Source: Muscardinus avellanarius
Lineage: Eukaryota > Chordata > Mammalia > Rodentia > Gliridae
Direction: 5' to 3'
Length of the DNA: 64,000 bases
Assembly (NCBI GenBank): GCA_963383645.1
Contig: OY726561.1
Span: 23,950,795-24,014,794 of the forward strand
Part shown: positions 45,805 to 56,470 of the stretch, one piece after another
How positions within the stretch are numbered: the first letter of the stretch is position 1
Layout: each line of letters opens with the position of its first letter
The notes under the pieces: model-generated
Database searches by the model: none
The model's input: the letters and a program-made list of their open reading frames with translations, nothing else
Told to the model about the DNA's origin: nothing
Translations under genes and position numbers: made by a program

Positions 45805-46045
45805 ATGTTAATGCTTTTATTGGTGCATTATAGTCTCACTTTATTATGTAGTTTATAGTGATACTGCCTTACATGCACACAGCACTTGGTGAGCTTTCAC
45901 CCAAATCCCTTCTCTCTCCCACCTTCCTCATACAGGGTATTGAAACTGGCACTGGTATTCTCACATATGTGCATAATTCAATGGAAGTGATTTCTTCATT
46001 AATTCTCGCTCCCTCCCCCTCAGACCATCTCACCTGGTATTGGGA
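45805..46045 (-). mobile_element. L1 3'UTR end, antisense
   Basis: CTTTTATTGGTGCATTATAG, TTATGTAGTTTATAGTGATA, then C/T-rich DNA and ATTCAATGGAAGTGATTTC, paralleling 59770-60000. Confidence 0.8.
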
Positions 46046-46149
46046 TTTTGTCTTTCAAATGTTTTAATAATAGTTAATGTAAATAGTAAATGTAAATGTT
46101 AATAGCAAATGGAAAATGTAAAAAAGTCGAATGCTTTTTAAGAGCTCTT

Positions 46150-46490
46150 TGTGATTGCCCTTTTTATTATTTTTCTTGGAGCATTGTAAATTATATATCA
46201 CGATAAGTTTCACAGTGACAAGTTTATACATGCACACAATATCATTGGGTCTGTTTATCTCCTCACCTATACCCCATCTCCCAAATTCTCTCTCCTGATA
46301 CATGATCTTGAGATTTTTGAGATTCATAATAATATACCATATAAACATGTAATATTATTTGGTCTATTTCCTTTCCCAGACCTCCAATTTCCCTCTCCGC
46401 CTCTTTCCTACTTTTCCCTTTTACTCTCAGCCTCTTTCTCTTCCATTTCATGAAGTCCTTTTTCTTTCCTATTTCTCCCTAGTGTCTTCC
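46150..46490 (-). mobile_element. Second L1 3'UTR end, antisense
   Basis: TTTTTATTATTTTTCTTGGA, then GCATTGTAAATTATATATCA and CACAGTGACAAGTTTATAC, then a long C/T-rich tract. The two minus-strand frames here are shadows. Confidence 0.6.
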
Positions 46491-46499
46491 TGTAAATAA

Positions 46500-47085
46500 A
46501 ATGGCAATTATAAAAAATACAAACAATAATACTGGTGAGGATGTGGGATACTTACACCTTATTGGTGGGATTGTACTAAATGTAATAAATTATTACAATC
46601 ACTATGGAAATAACCATGAGAGATTCTCAAAAGACTAGGTATGGAACAACGATATGCCTCAATTATCCTCAGTGTCTTTCCAAAACAAAGTCAGAATACT
46701 ACAGTGATACATGAATACTGATATTCATAGCAGCACAATCCACAATAGCTTAATTATTGAAGCATTCTATCTCTCCATAAACAGATGAATGAATAAAAAT
46801 GTGATATATACACACAATGGAGGTTTATTCAGCCACAAAGAACAAAGTTACATCATTTTTTAGAAAAATGGATGAAAATGATAAGCATCATATTAATTGA
46901 AAACAAGAAGACAAAAACTCAGGGCTCACATGTCCTCTCTCATATATGGAAGCTAAAGAAAAAAATAGAAAAGAAAAAGAGAAGCTTCGTGATTATCTTG
47001 AGACACATACTGTAGGACAAATCTCAGCTTTATATAATTCAACACATATAGAAGAATATGAGTGTAAAGGATAGAAGAAAATAAA
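46500..47085 (+). mobile_element. L1 ORF2 3' end plus 3'UTR, sense
   Basis: ACTGGTGAGGATGTGGGATA, CTTATTGGTGGGATTGTAC, CAGATGAATGAATAAAAATG, GGTTTATTCAGCCACAAAGA and GAAAAATGGATGAAAATGA are standard landmarks of L1 ORF2's C-terminal coding part. Many changes; no open frame. Confidence 0.85.
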
Positions 47086-48437
47086 TAAAAATTCAAAGTC
47101 CTTCCTAGTCCACAAATAGTAAACAGCCATTAGCAATGTAATAATATATAAGAGAAGACAAAACCATTGTGTAAGGTTTTTAATATGAGTTGGTTACATT
47201 TGGTTCAGTAACTTTAAACATCTGTGGTCTCTGTATTAGTTTAATTTTTTCTAAAATTGTATTAACTTTTTTTTCTTAAATATTAAAGCAAGTTTTCTTA
47301 CTATAGTCAGTCCTGTTATTAGAACTTTTTTCCATTAGATTTCATAAAGTTGAATGGTTTTCAGGAAATTATGATTATTTCATCAACACATATATACCTT
47401 CACTCATTATGAAATAAACAAGCCAAAAATAAATAAATAAAACCTGTCTGTTCATTTGTGTTGCTCATTAAACATCTGCTCATGAGCCACCTCCTGGTTA
47501 ATGAATACTTAGAATCTAAATGGCAACCCATTAGAAAAACTAGTTTTCTTTGCAAGCACATTTTCTATTTTTCAAATAATTGTAATTTTGGATAAGACTT
47601 TAGCCAAAATTTACCTTTCTGTATCAAAGAAATGATTGAAAAATTAGAAGCATTCCCTTAAATGCCTCAATAAAAATAAAAATTTCTTTAATATACTTTC
47701 AAGTATTATCTTTTTTAAAACAAAATCAAAATAACTATTTTATTAATAATTGCATGGATTTCCTAACTAGTACTAACTCATACCATAAGCTCCTCTCTGA
47801 GAAATAGTTTCATAGAGTAGCTCTAAATACTTAGGCAGATTCTAATAAAAATTTGACAGTAACTTAAATATTTAAAAGGCATTGAAGAATTTGCAATATG
47901 TCCTGGCTGCAAATACCAACTTTATTCTCAAAAAAATGAATTTAGTACAATAAAGAAGACATATAAGTTTAGGTAAAGAAAAAAATTTTAAATAACCTAC
48001 CAATTTGAGAATATTTGATTCTGATATACAATTATTTGATTTTCTTAATATTTGTTGTTATTGTCTTCTTTTGCTTTTGCTTATTTCTCAAATGTTACTG
48101 ATGTTATAAATCAAAAGAAATGAGGTTTTTTGCACATTTAAATTAAAATCATTAAAATCATTAAAATTAACAAAAATCAATTAAAAGAAAAATTTCCAGA
48201 ACTGAAAATACTGAAATATTTTCAGTAAATATAGAGGCAAAAATGAAACAGGAATGAGCTATAAAGCTTTTTTGGTGCTGGCAAAAATCCTATACCAGCA
48301 GGAGAAGTAAAAATGGTTAGAAAGGTAAATCTACACATCAACAGTTTGAAGTATAACAATACTTGTCAATTTGGAAGGTTAAATAAATGGCCTATTTTAT
48401 TTTATCTTTATTTGGAGAACCCGATATTTATTTCCTG
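47086..48437. other. Unique AT-rich non-coding DNA
   Basis: No gene or repeat recognised. Confidence 0.5.
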
Positions 48438-48656
48438 ATAAAAGCACTATCTATCCCAACACGGTGGCGTACACTTGTAATCCCAGCATTTGGGAGGCTG
48501 AGACAGGAGGATCCCGGTTTTGCAGGCAGCTTCAGCTACTCAGTGAGTCCCTTTGTAATTCAGTGAGACCCTGTTTCAAAATAAAAAATAAAAAATAGGG
48601 CTGGAGGTGTCGCTTGGAGATAGAATGTCCCTGAGGTCCATTCCCAGTACCGAAAA

Positions 48657-48711
<55 letters not shown>

Positions 48712-48721
48712 AAGCACTATC
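48438..48721 (+). mobile_element. B1-dID SINE with (AAAT)n tail and perfect 14-bp duplication
   Basis: ATAAAAGCACTATC at 48438-48451 and 48708-48721 encloses the SINE (CACGGTGGCGTACACTTG ... CATTCCCAGTACCG) and its tail of about 14 AAAT units at 48655-48711. Confidence 0.94.
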
Positions 48722-48752
48722 CATTCACCTGCAAAATAATGGATATAAAGTA

Positions 48753-48873
48753 TATGCTTGTAATCCCCACTCTTGGGAGGCTGAGACAGGAGGATCTCGC
48801 AGGTTTGAAGCCAGCCTCAGCTACTTAGTGAGGCTCAGCAATTTAGTGACACCCTGTTTGCAAATAAAATATA
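48753..48873 (+). mobile_element. B1-dID SINE, left half only
   Basis: GCTTGTAATCCCCACTCTTG, GGTTTGAAGCCAGCCTCAGC, CCCTGTTTGCAAATAAAATA. Head and ID half missing. Confidence 0.88.
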
Positions 48874-49030
48874 AAATTAACATAAATTTGGAGGAATAAA
48901 AGTGTCCTTGTAGGTTGGAAAAAAATGATAACAACACTTAGAAAATTAATTCTGTTATCCGGTTTTCCACATTCAAATATTTGTGCTGACTACATCATCA
49001 ATGCATTTTTACTTTAAATTCAATTATTAA

Positions 49031-49227
49031 GCCAGGCATGGTGGCCTACGCTGTAATCCCAGCACTCAGGAGGCTGAGACCAAAGGATCATGGTTCGTGG
49101 ACAGCCTCAACTACTTACTGAGCTCCTCCACAAGTTAGTGAGACTCTGTTTCAAAATAAAGAATAAAAAATAGGGTAAGGGATGTAGCTCAGAGGTCGAA
49201 TGCCCCTGAGTCGCATCTCCAGACCTG

Positions 49228-49229
<2 letters not shown>
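49031..49229 (+). mobile_element. B1-dID SINE, 'CACAAGTTAGTGAGAC' variant
   Basis: GCCAGGCATGGTGGCCTACG, GGATCATGGTTCGTGGAC, CTCCACAAGTTAGTGAGAC, then GGGATGTAGCTCAGAGGTCG and CATCTCCAGACC. Confidence 0.92.

Positions 49230-49267
<38 letters not shown>
49230..49267. repeat. (CA)n microsatellite at SINE tail
   Basis: About 19 CA units directly after the SINE ending CCAGACCTGC. Confidence 0.97.
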
Positions 49268-49268
<1 letters not shown>

Positions 49269-49419
49269 AATTCTTAAAATTTTAATGCTATAAAATTAGA
49301 AGAGAGATTTTATATATACGAAAAATAATGAGTTATGATAGTTGTATTGAAAGTATACTAATTTCCTGTGAAATTACTCATCAAATCCTTTGTAACTTTT
49401 TTTTTTTTTTTTTTTTTTA

Positions 49420-49617
49420 GTACTGGAAATGAAACCCAGGGATATTCTAACTTAGACTTATATCCTCAGCTCTATTTTTTACTCTTCACTTTTAAACAAG
49501 GTCTCACTAAGTTGTGGAAGGCGTCACTATGTAGCTGAGGCTGTAGGTGAACCTTGATCCTTCAGTCTTAGCCTCCCAAGTACTGGGATGACAAGAGTGC
49601 GCCACCACGCCGAGCCA
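49420..49617 (-). mobile_element. B1-dID SINE, full length
   Basis: A T22 run (its poly-A), GTACTGGAAATGAAACCC, ACAAGGTCTCACTAAGTTG, GCGCCACCACGCCGAGCC. Confidence 0.92.
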
Positions 49618-49693
49618 TGTAATTATTTTTATGCTAGGATTAAGTTGATTTTGTCCTGTTTTTACTTACTTATTTTTAAAAAATACTTTATAG

Positions 49694-49876
49694 GGCTGGG
49701 TGTGGTAGCACACACTTGTAATCTCAGAGCTTGGGAAGCTGAGACATGAGGATTGCACAGGTTTGAAACCAGCCTCAGCTATTTAGTGAGGCTCCCTCAG
49801 AACCTCAGTGAAATCCTGTTTCCAAATAAATTATAAAATAGGTAGAAAGCCTCTGGGTTCTACCCACCAGTACCAC
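49694..49876 (+). mobile_element. B1-dID SINE with ID-half deletion, inserted in an L1 tail
   Basis: GGCTGGGTGTGGTAGCACAC, GGTTTGAAACCAGCCTCAGC, AAATTATAAAATAGG joined directly to TAGAAAGCCTCTGGGTTC, so about 20 bp of the ID half are missing. ACTTTATAGG before and after marks the insertion. An (AAAT)n tail follows. Confidence 0.9.
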
Positions 49877-49917
49877 AATAAATAAATAAATAAATGAATA
49901 AATAAATAAATAAATAA

Positions 49918-49975
49918 ACTTTATAGGTGCATTATAGTCTTACATCATAATGTAGCTCATAGTGATCATGACATA
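49918..49975 (-). mobile_element. L1 3' terminus fragment, antisense
   Basis: ACTTTATAGGTGCATTATAG, then CATAATGTAGCTCATAGTGA, parallel to the L1 ends at 45805 and 59770. Confidence 0.7.
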
Positions 49976-49999
49976 AACATATTTAAAACAAAATAGTTA

Positions 50000-50174
50000 G
50001 CTGGGCGTGGTGGTGTACTCTTGTATTCCCCGCACTTGGGAGGCGGAAACAGGAGGATCGTGCAGGTTTCTGGCTTAAGAGACCCTGTTTCCAAATTTTT
50101 TTAAAAAAGTATAAAATAGGTCTGGGAGTGTAGCCTGGAAATAGAAGGGTTTCCAGTAACCCTAGTACCACCAA
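50000..50174 (+). mobile_element. B1-dID SINE, 'GCTTAAGAGACC' subfamily
   Basis: GCTGGGCGTGGTGGTGTACT, CTGGCTTAAGAGACCCTG, GGGAGTGTAGCCTGGAAATA, AGAAGGGTTTCCAGTAACCC, then A19. The frame at 49983-50174 (-) is a shadow. Confidence 0.93.
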
Positions 50175-50584
50175 AAAAAAAAAAAAAAAAAATCCCAGAA
50201 TATTTTAACAGCAGCTTATATGTATGTATATATTTAAAAGCTGATATATATGTCCATCTCTCTCTATATATATATCAAGTATATATGACTATATAGTAAT
50301 ATTAGAAGTTTTAATGTTTGAATTGGTGAGTAGAAAATCCAATAAAGTTTTTAACAACATTTAATTTATCTGTTGGATCACAAATTTAACTCATAATGAA
50401 TGTCTACTAAATTCCATCATGCTCTTTTAAAGTTAATTATAACCAACAAAAGACTTATCTATCATTTGCTTAATACTCAGACTTTAAATACGGAAAGATA
50501 AATAACATTTTCCTCACTGTCAGTGAGTTCACGATATTCTGCTGATGGCACAAACTATTGTCATGAGATATGACTTAGTAGAAA

Positions 50585-50790
50585 ATAATCAGTAACATCT
50601 GTTGAGAGCTGAATTTTTCAGAGTTCTTCACATATGTCATTACATTTTGTCTGTATTCCCATCCTAGAAATCAAATGCATTATGATAATACTGATTTTCT
50701 AGCAAGAAAATTGAGTCTCAGGGAAGATAAGTATCTTGATCAAAACCAGACAAACAGTAAGTGTTGCTTCCAAAATCTGAAACCAGACAA
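50585..50790 (+). mobile_element. MIR, ancient SINE
   Basis: AGAAAATTGAGTCTCAGGGA then GATAAGTATCTTGATCAAAA matches the MIR core (GAAACTGAGGCTCAGAGA ... AAGTGACTTGCCCAAGGT), followed by an ACAGTAAGTG site. Confidence 0.75.
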
Positions 50791-51299
50791 TGTAGCTTCA
50801 GTAATTGTAAAGGCTATATTTGACATAAATGTGCTAGCTATCTGGTATAACAGGTCAGAAACAATGATCTCAGAGGATGACACCTCTTCTGCAAGTATAT
50901 AAGAACAAAGGGAATGCGGCTGGCATCAGTTGAGACATTTCATCATGTTCAAGTTAGAGAAGTTGAGGGTTTACATTATTGATATTTCCCTTTTGAATAG
51001 ATGTATTGCAGTTTTCAGTGCAAACACATGTGAAGACAGGAGTATCAATCCATGCATTTCCACTAACTTTTCTATTTATTCTGATATAGGTCTTGCATGT
51101 CAACTTTGTTAATATTAAATCACTGAATCCTGCAAATCATTCCATATCCCTGTATCCATTTTACATAAATTGAAACACTTTTTAGTATTTTATACAGGTC
51201 CAAGTTATATCTGCATACAATTTTTAGAAGCCTATTGAAGTCATATCCATTGTAGAGTGTAGTGGGCTTGAAAAATCTCAGCTATGATCATCATTTGAA
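50791..51299. other. Unique non-coding DNA
   Basis: No gene or repeat recognised; the frame at 50930-51112 has no domain. Confidence 0.5.
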
Positions 51300-51395
51300 G
51301 ATTTTTATTAATTATTTTATTAGTTCATTGTAATTATATGTCATAGTGAAGTTCAATGTGATAAAATATACGTGTGCAAAGCTCTTGGTATATAC
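51300..51395 (-). mobile_element. L1 3' terminus fragment, antisense
   Basis: TTATTAGTTCATTGTAATTA, TGTCATAGTGAAGTTCAATG, the reverse of an L1 3' end. Confidence 0.5.
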
Positions 51396-51665
51396 TTGAA
51401 TAATGAAATATGACTTGCCACAAAGTAAGAAAAATCCTCTTACAAATCCTGCTTTCTGTTGTTCTTAAAGACGTTCCACAGCCTTGGATAGAAAGACCAA
51501 TCCATTCTTGCACAAATCTGCAACTGGGCCATGTTTTTAAAAGTCATTGTAGCTATTAAATATATTTTTTAGGGCACACCAACTAAAATTCCCATTTTAT
51601 TAAAAGAGACTGGGTTGGTATGCTTTGTCACTGTATTGCATTTTATTTATTTATTTATTTTTACA
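51396..51665. other. Unique non-coding DNA
   Basis: No feature recognised; ends in a short (TTTA)n, the tail of the next SINE. Confidence 0.5.
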
Positions 51666-51860
51666 GTACTAGGGATGAAACCCAGGGGCATTCTACTTCC
51701 TAGCTACACCCCCAGCCCTACTTTTTATTCTTTATTTTGAAACAAATTCTCACTGAGTTACAAAGGGCCTCACTAAGTAGCTGAGGCTGTCAGCAAACTG
51801 CCATCCTCCTGTCTCAGCCTCCCGAATGCTGGGATTACAAGTGTTCACCACCACCCAGCT
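51666..51860 (-). mobile_element. B1-dID SINE, full length
   Basis: GTACTAGGGATGAAACCC, CCTAGCTACACCCCCAGCCC, TCTCACTGAGTTACAAAGGG, GTCTCAGCCTCCCGAATGC. Confidence 0.93.
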
Positions 51861-53159
51861 ATTGCATTATATTTATTAAGAAGCATCGTCTCTTTCTTTC
51901 TTGCACTTCCTCTCCTCCACCCTTATTTTTGCACCTACATTCATATACACACACTTAAACACAATAGGCGCAATATTAAAATAAAATATTTTAAATTAAT
52001 CTTTCTATGACTAAAATTGTCTAATGGCAAGTGTCAAAAATACCTCATTTATAGTATTTAGTATAAAGCCATGTTAAATTCCATAACTTGAATATTTGGA
52101 TTTTATAATCCATTCAAAATTACATATATATTTCACCTTTAAATTAAAATATTGTGAGAGTACCATCTAATATAAATACAAAGTACCAATATTATATAAA
52201 ATGTTTTCTAAAAATATTTTCCTTAAAACAAACACTACTTACTAATGAGTGCTATTATCTGATATATCTGCATTATCTTGTTAAATTCTCAAAAAACATG
52301 AGAAGATATTAGGATAAACATTCTTATTTTACAGATAATTACATCATCTGTCCTAGATTCTACCCTGTAATACTGAAACTCTAATGACCAATATTTTAAG
52401 TTATCTTGTTATTTAAACCTGTTGATCAAGGTAGCTATTGCAGAAAAAAAGATTTACATAAAGCGTGTACTCCATTTATCAAGATAACCCAATTCCTTAT
52501 TATTTTAGAATTTTTAGCTCATTTTAGGTATCTCACATGGAGCCTGTACAAACAGATGCCAAGGGAGGCGAAAGGTCTGAAGAGACTAATTTACACCTCG
52601 TTTTTACTTGGCAACATTCCTCATTTGTAGATGGTAAGAACCAAGCTCAAAGAATTTAAGATACAGGAGGAGAAAAATCCTGAAATCCTGGCATATTAAT
52701 ATTTAGCTCTAAATTTAGAAAGATAGATCTCATTTCCTTAAAATGTCCTGAAAAACAGGGAGAAATAACTGATTACTAACCAAAAAGTCTAGTGGTATAG
52801 TTAGATGCTTAATCTCTAAACACCTTCCAAATTTTATCTTCCTAATTCTTCTTATTTAGCATAAATCTCTGACTTGTTATATGTGTTATTATGTGATTAA
52901 AATATGGGACCATTAAAAGGATTCTAATGGGCTTTAAATTGCTGAAAGTTGACAAAATCATTGAACCTGTTAAAAATTATTTTGCCTACATTTCCCTGTC
53001 TTACCCAGGAAGTAAGAAGTAAGCTTCTGCTCAATGCTGGATTCCAACTGTGATATACCAGGTTTACAGAATTGTCCTAAAGACTAGTTTTACAATTAAC
53101 AAAATGTCATTCAAGATCTTCACCATAATTTCTTCCTTTTCTTCTAGTCCATGTGCTTA

Positions 53160-53160
<1 letters not shown>
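51861..53160. other. Unique non-coding DNA, possible MIR trace
   Basis: The block 52240-52400 (TTCTTATTTTACAGATAATT) may be a very old MIR but is below my threshold. The frame at 52406-52630 has no domain. Confidence 0.4.

Positions 53161-53212
<52 letters not shown>
53161..53212. repeat. (CA)n microsatellite
   Basis: About 25 CA units; not attached to a SINE. Confidence 0.97.
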
Positions 53213-53214
<2 letters not shown>

Positions 53215-53354
53215 CCTACAGGTTGAACATCTGTAACCTGAAAATCCGAAATCTGAAAACACTTTGAATTTGGAAATATTTGCCCACAATGACAAGCGAA
53301 GTAGTCCACGTCTGACCTGATGTGACATGTCTCAGTCAAAATGCCTGTGCACTA

Positions 53355-53546
53355 GCATGGGTGTGGTGGCACACACCTGTAATTTCAGTATTTAGAAGGC
53401 TGAGCAAAGAGATCACAGGTTTGAGGCCAGCCTCGGTAACTTAGTGAGTCTTTCTGCAATTTAGTGAGACCTTGTCTCAAAAGGCAAAATATAAAAAGGG
53501 TTGGGGCTTAATTAGAAGAATGCCCCTGAATTCAATCTCCAGAACA

Positions 53547-53549
<3 letters not shown>
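53355..53549 (+). mobile_element. B1-dID SINE, old
   Basis: GCATGGGTGTGGTGGCACAC, GGTTTGAGGCCAGCCTCGG, GACCTTGTCTCAAAAGGCAA, then TCAATCTCCAGAAC. Confidence 0.88.

Positions 53550-53594
<45 letters not shown>
53549..53594. repeat. (CA)n microsatellite at SINE tail
   Basis: About 22 CA units directly after the SINE ending CCAGAACAT. Confidence 0.97.
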
Positions 53595-53595
<1 letters not shown>

Positions 53596-55123
53596 GATGT
53601 ACACTAAAAGAATTATATAAAATGATTTTCAGGCAATTGCCTAAGGTTTATATGAAATAAATAAATTTGTATTTAGTCTTTGGTATCAGTATTATAAAAC
53701 TCAAACAAAATCCAAAATCTGAAACATTTCTTCAGGTAAGCTATCTTCACTCTGTACCTTCTGAAGCCTTTTTCAGGTGCAAAGTTAGGTTCACAAATCT
53801 GTTTTTTTTTTTTTTTTTTGTATTGTTTTGTTTTGTTTCTGCTTTTTTGCTGTGTCATTTTATGAAAAACTAAAAACTTTTACATCTCGACAGCTACACC
53901 ATACCGCTTTCACAACCTCAAAAATCTCATGATAAAATATTCTCACCCAGGTTCAGGTATTACTCTGATGTATAATAGATATAATCTATTGATATATAAG
54001 AAAGCTGAAAAGCACTTAGAATACTGTAGCATTTATATGGTGGATTTTTCCGTTGCTTTAATGCTACAATGCAAAACAATACAGTAAAACTGAAAAAGAT
54101 ATATTTTTTAGTATGCTATACATGTATATATGTACATATACATATGGGATATTAAGTTATGATAACCTTTTTCGTGTGAGTACTTGCATATGTGTGTGTA
54201 TAAGTGCATTTAGAGAGAGGAAAAAATGAATAAATAGGGTGCTAGGTCTAAAACTGTCTGCAAAGAGTTTATTGAGTAAATGGAAACAAAGGAGTAGAAT
54301 ACTTTCTCCGGGCCAGGACTTAGTGAGGTCTCAGAAATGAAAAGGCACCAGAAAAGTGAAGATTCAGATAGGATATCCTCTCCAGTCTTTTCCCTCCTCT
54401 AAAATTCTATAACTCTATAAAAATGTGTGCGGCTGGCAGCTGTTAGCTTGGTAAGAGGAGTAAATAACTTTGTAGTATGACAGGAATTAAAATGGAGGAC
54501 TGTAGAGAGAATTATGACATGCTAGCAAAGGTTGCCCTTAAGTGTAATAACTGGCAATGTGCATCCTCCTCCCTGGGATGAAATATCTGCAGCTACTCAT
54601 CACAGACTCCCCTCTCTGGAAAGCTGTCAGAATAAAAAACACTCCTAACTGTTCTGAAATATAATAACTCTAGTTAATATGCTTCTCTGATCTGACAAGT
54701 GCTGATTTATAGTGTTAACTGAGGATTAGGTATCAACAAGCAATCCTAACATTTAGTGCTGTACTTGAGAGGGAATCACATCAGTGACCCTCTGGTAACT
54801 TTGGTGATTTGAATATGTCTACGGCAGAAAAAGTTATGGGAACGCTGAGAAAATGTTCTCATTTTAATTGTTAATGTTTTCACACTTCAAAAATCAAATG
54901 GATTATTCAAATATTAATTTAAAATATACATATATTTGAATATAGCCCTACTTTTTCATAAAATCACTTTATTTTTTTTTTTTTGAGTTTGGGCTTCCTT
55001 CTGACAAATACATCCCTTTTTAATCTACTGTCATCAAAAAGATAGTTTATTAAAAATGTAAGAGCTGCACCTACTTTTTAATTTACTGAAGCCTGGTAAA
55101 TTCTAAAGAACAAGTGAGAGAAA
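53595..55123. other. Unique non-coding DNA
   Basis: No gene or repeat recognised. A T18 run lies at 53802-53819. The block 54250-54900 is repeat-free by eye with balanced composition. Confidence 0.5.
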
Positions 55124-55199
55124 CCTCTTCCTTCCTCCCTTCCTCCCTCTTTCTTTCTCTTTCTCTCTTTCTTTCTTTCTCTCTTTCTTTCTCTCTTTC

Positions 55200-55279
<80 letters not shown>

Positions 55280-55280
55280 T
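55124..55280. repeat. 157-nt uninterrupted pyrimidine tract, mostly (TTTC)n
   Basis: Only C and T on the plus strand from 55124 to 55280, a mixed CCTT/CTCT start then about 20 regular TTTC units. It sits at the 3' tail of the minus-strand SINE. The two 83-residue frames here are low-complexity shadows. Confidence 0.97.
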
Positions 55281-55308
55281 ATTCCTTCTTTCCTTCTTTC
55301 TTTCTTGC

Positions 55309-55506
55309 ATACTAGGGATGGAACCCAGGGGCATTCTACCTCTGAGCTACTTCTCCCAGCCCTAATTTTTATTCTTTACTTTGAAACAGGGTCTCACTGA
55401 GTAGCAAAGGGCCTCACTAAGTAGCTGAGGCTGTCCACGAACCTGGATCCTCCTGTCTCAGTCTCCCAAATGCTGGAATTACAAGCGTGTGTCACCATGC
55501 CTGGCT
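55309..55506 (-). mobile_element. B1-dID SINE, full length
   Basis: ACTAGGGATGGAACCCAGGG, ACCTCTGAGCTACTTCTCCC, GAAACAGGGTCTCACTGAG, GTGTCACCATGCCTGGC. Confidence 0.94.
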
Positions 55507-56251
55507 CGAGAAACTTATTTCTTTATGGAAATTAATGGGATAAACAAATCTTATGTGTATAAAGTGTTAGTTTCTCTGATCAAGAAATATATCCTATAGT
55601 GATGCTATTGGGAAAGTGACTGCATAGAAACTATGTCTTCCTACAGAAGAAAGAGGTTCTACCATGTCTGTCAGGGTGCTCCTCTGCAGGAACATGCTCA
55701 CTGAAACCTGGTGACAATAAAGATGCCTACTGCCTTTGCTGTACAGTGATAATGGGGTTCCGAAAATCAGTGCATTTCAGAAATGGCAGCAGTAAATCAG
55801 GGTTTGTATCTTCTTAGAAAACAAAAACAATGTGTGCTTTTTATTTCTTTCACAGAAACAAATATTTAAAATCATATTAATCTATGGATTTTATATATAA
55901 TTCAGCCAAAAGAATATTTATGTAGAGCAATATCTATTCAGTTGAAATAAATAATTACCTGAAGGTAATCTTAGAATACTTATAGGACTGCTTCTTACTG
56001 TTTGAGTTCTCAGGAGTTAATCTTGACAGTTATTAAAATAAATTTAGATTTGGATCACCCCAATTGGTAATTTAGCAGCAGAATCAGAAAAATATCTCAA
56101 GAGAAGTGGTCAGAAGCAATTCAAAGAAATTATAAATTACGGCCAGAAAATGGAAGATATTATCTCTAATATATTCCTTCCATTTTACATAATCTTATAA
56201 ATAAATCAGAATGCTCAATATCATCAGTTATTCCCAGACAAAAGGACAACA
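55507..56251. other. Unique non-coding DNA
   Basis: No gene or repeat recognised. Confidence 0.5.
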
Positions 56252-56470
56252 TTATATGCATTATCTTTTTTTTTTTTTTTGGTGGTACTGGGGTTCCTGG
56301 AAGCCCTCCTTCCTCCGGGCTACACTCCCAGACCTATTTTATATTTTTGAAACAGGGTCTCTTACGCCAGCACGGCTGGCTTTGAACTTGCGCGATCCTC
56401 CTGTCTCCGCCTCCCAAGCGCGGGGATTACAAGCGTGCGCCACCACGCACGGCTTATATGCATTATCTTT
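56252..56470 (-). mobile_element. B1-dID SINE, 'GCTTAAGAGACC' subfamily, perfect 17-bp duplication
   Basis: TTATATGCATTATCTTT at 56252-56268 and 56454-56470 flanks GGTGGTACTGGGGTTCCTGG ... GGGTCTCTTACGCCAGCACG ... GCGCCACCACGCACGGC. CpG-rich and apparently young. The 115-residue frame at 56211-56558 is a shadow. Confidence 0.96.

Noticed and set aside
55083..55365. Lys/Glu- and Ser/Phe-rich frames
   Set aside because: They are translations of the (TTTC)n tract.
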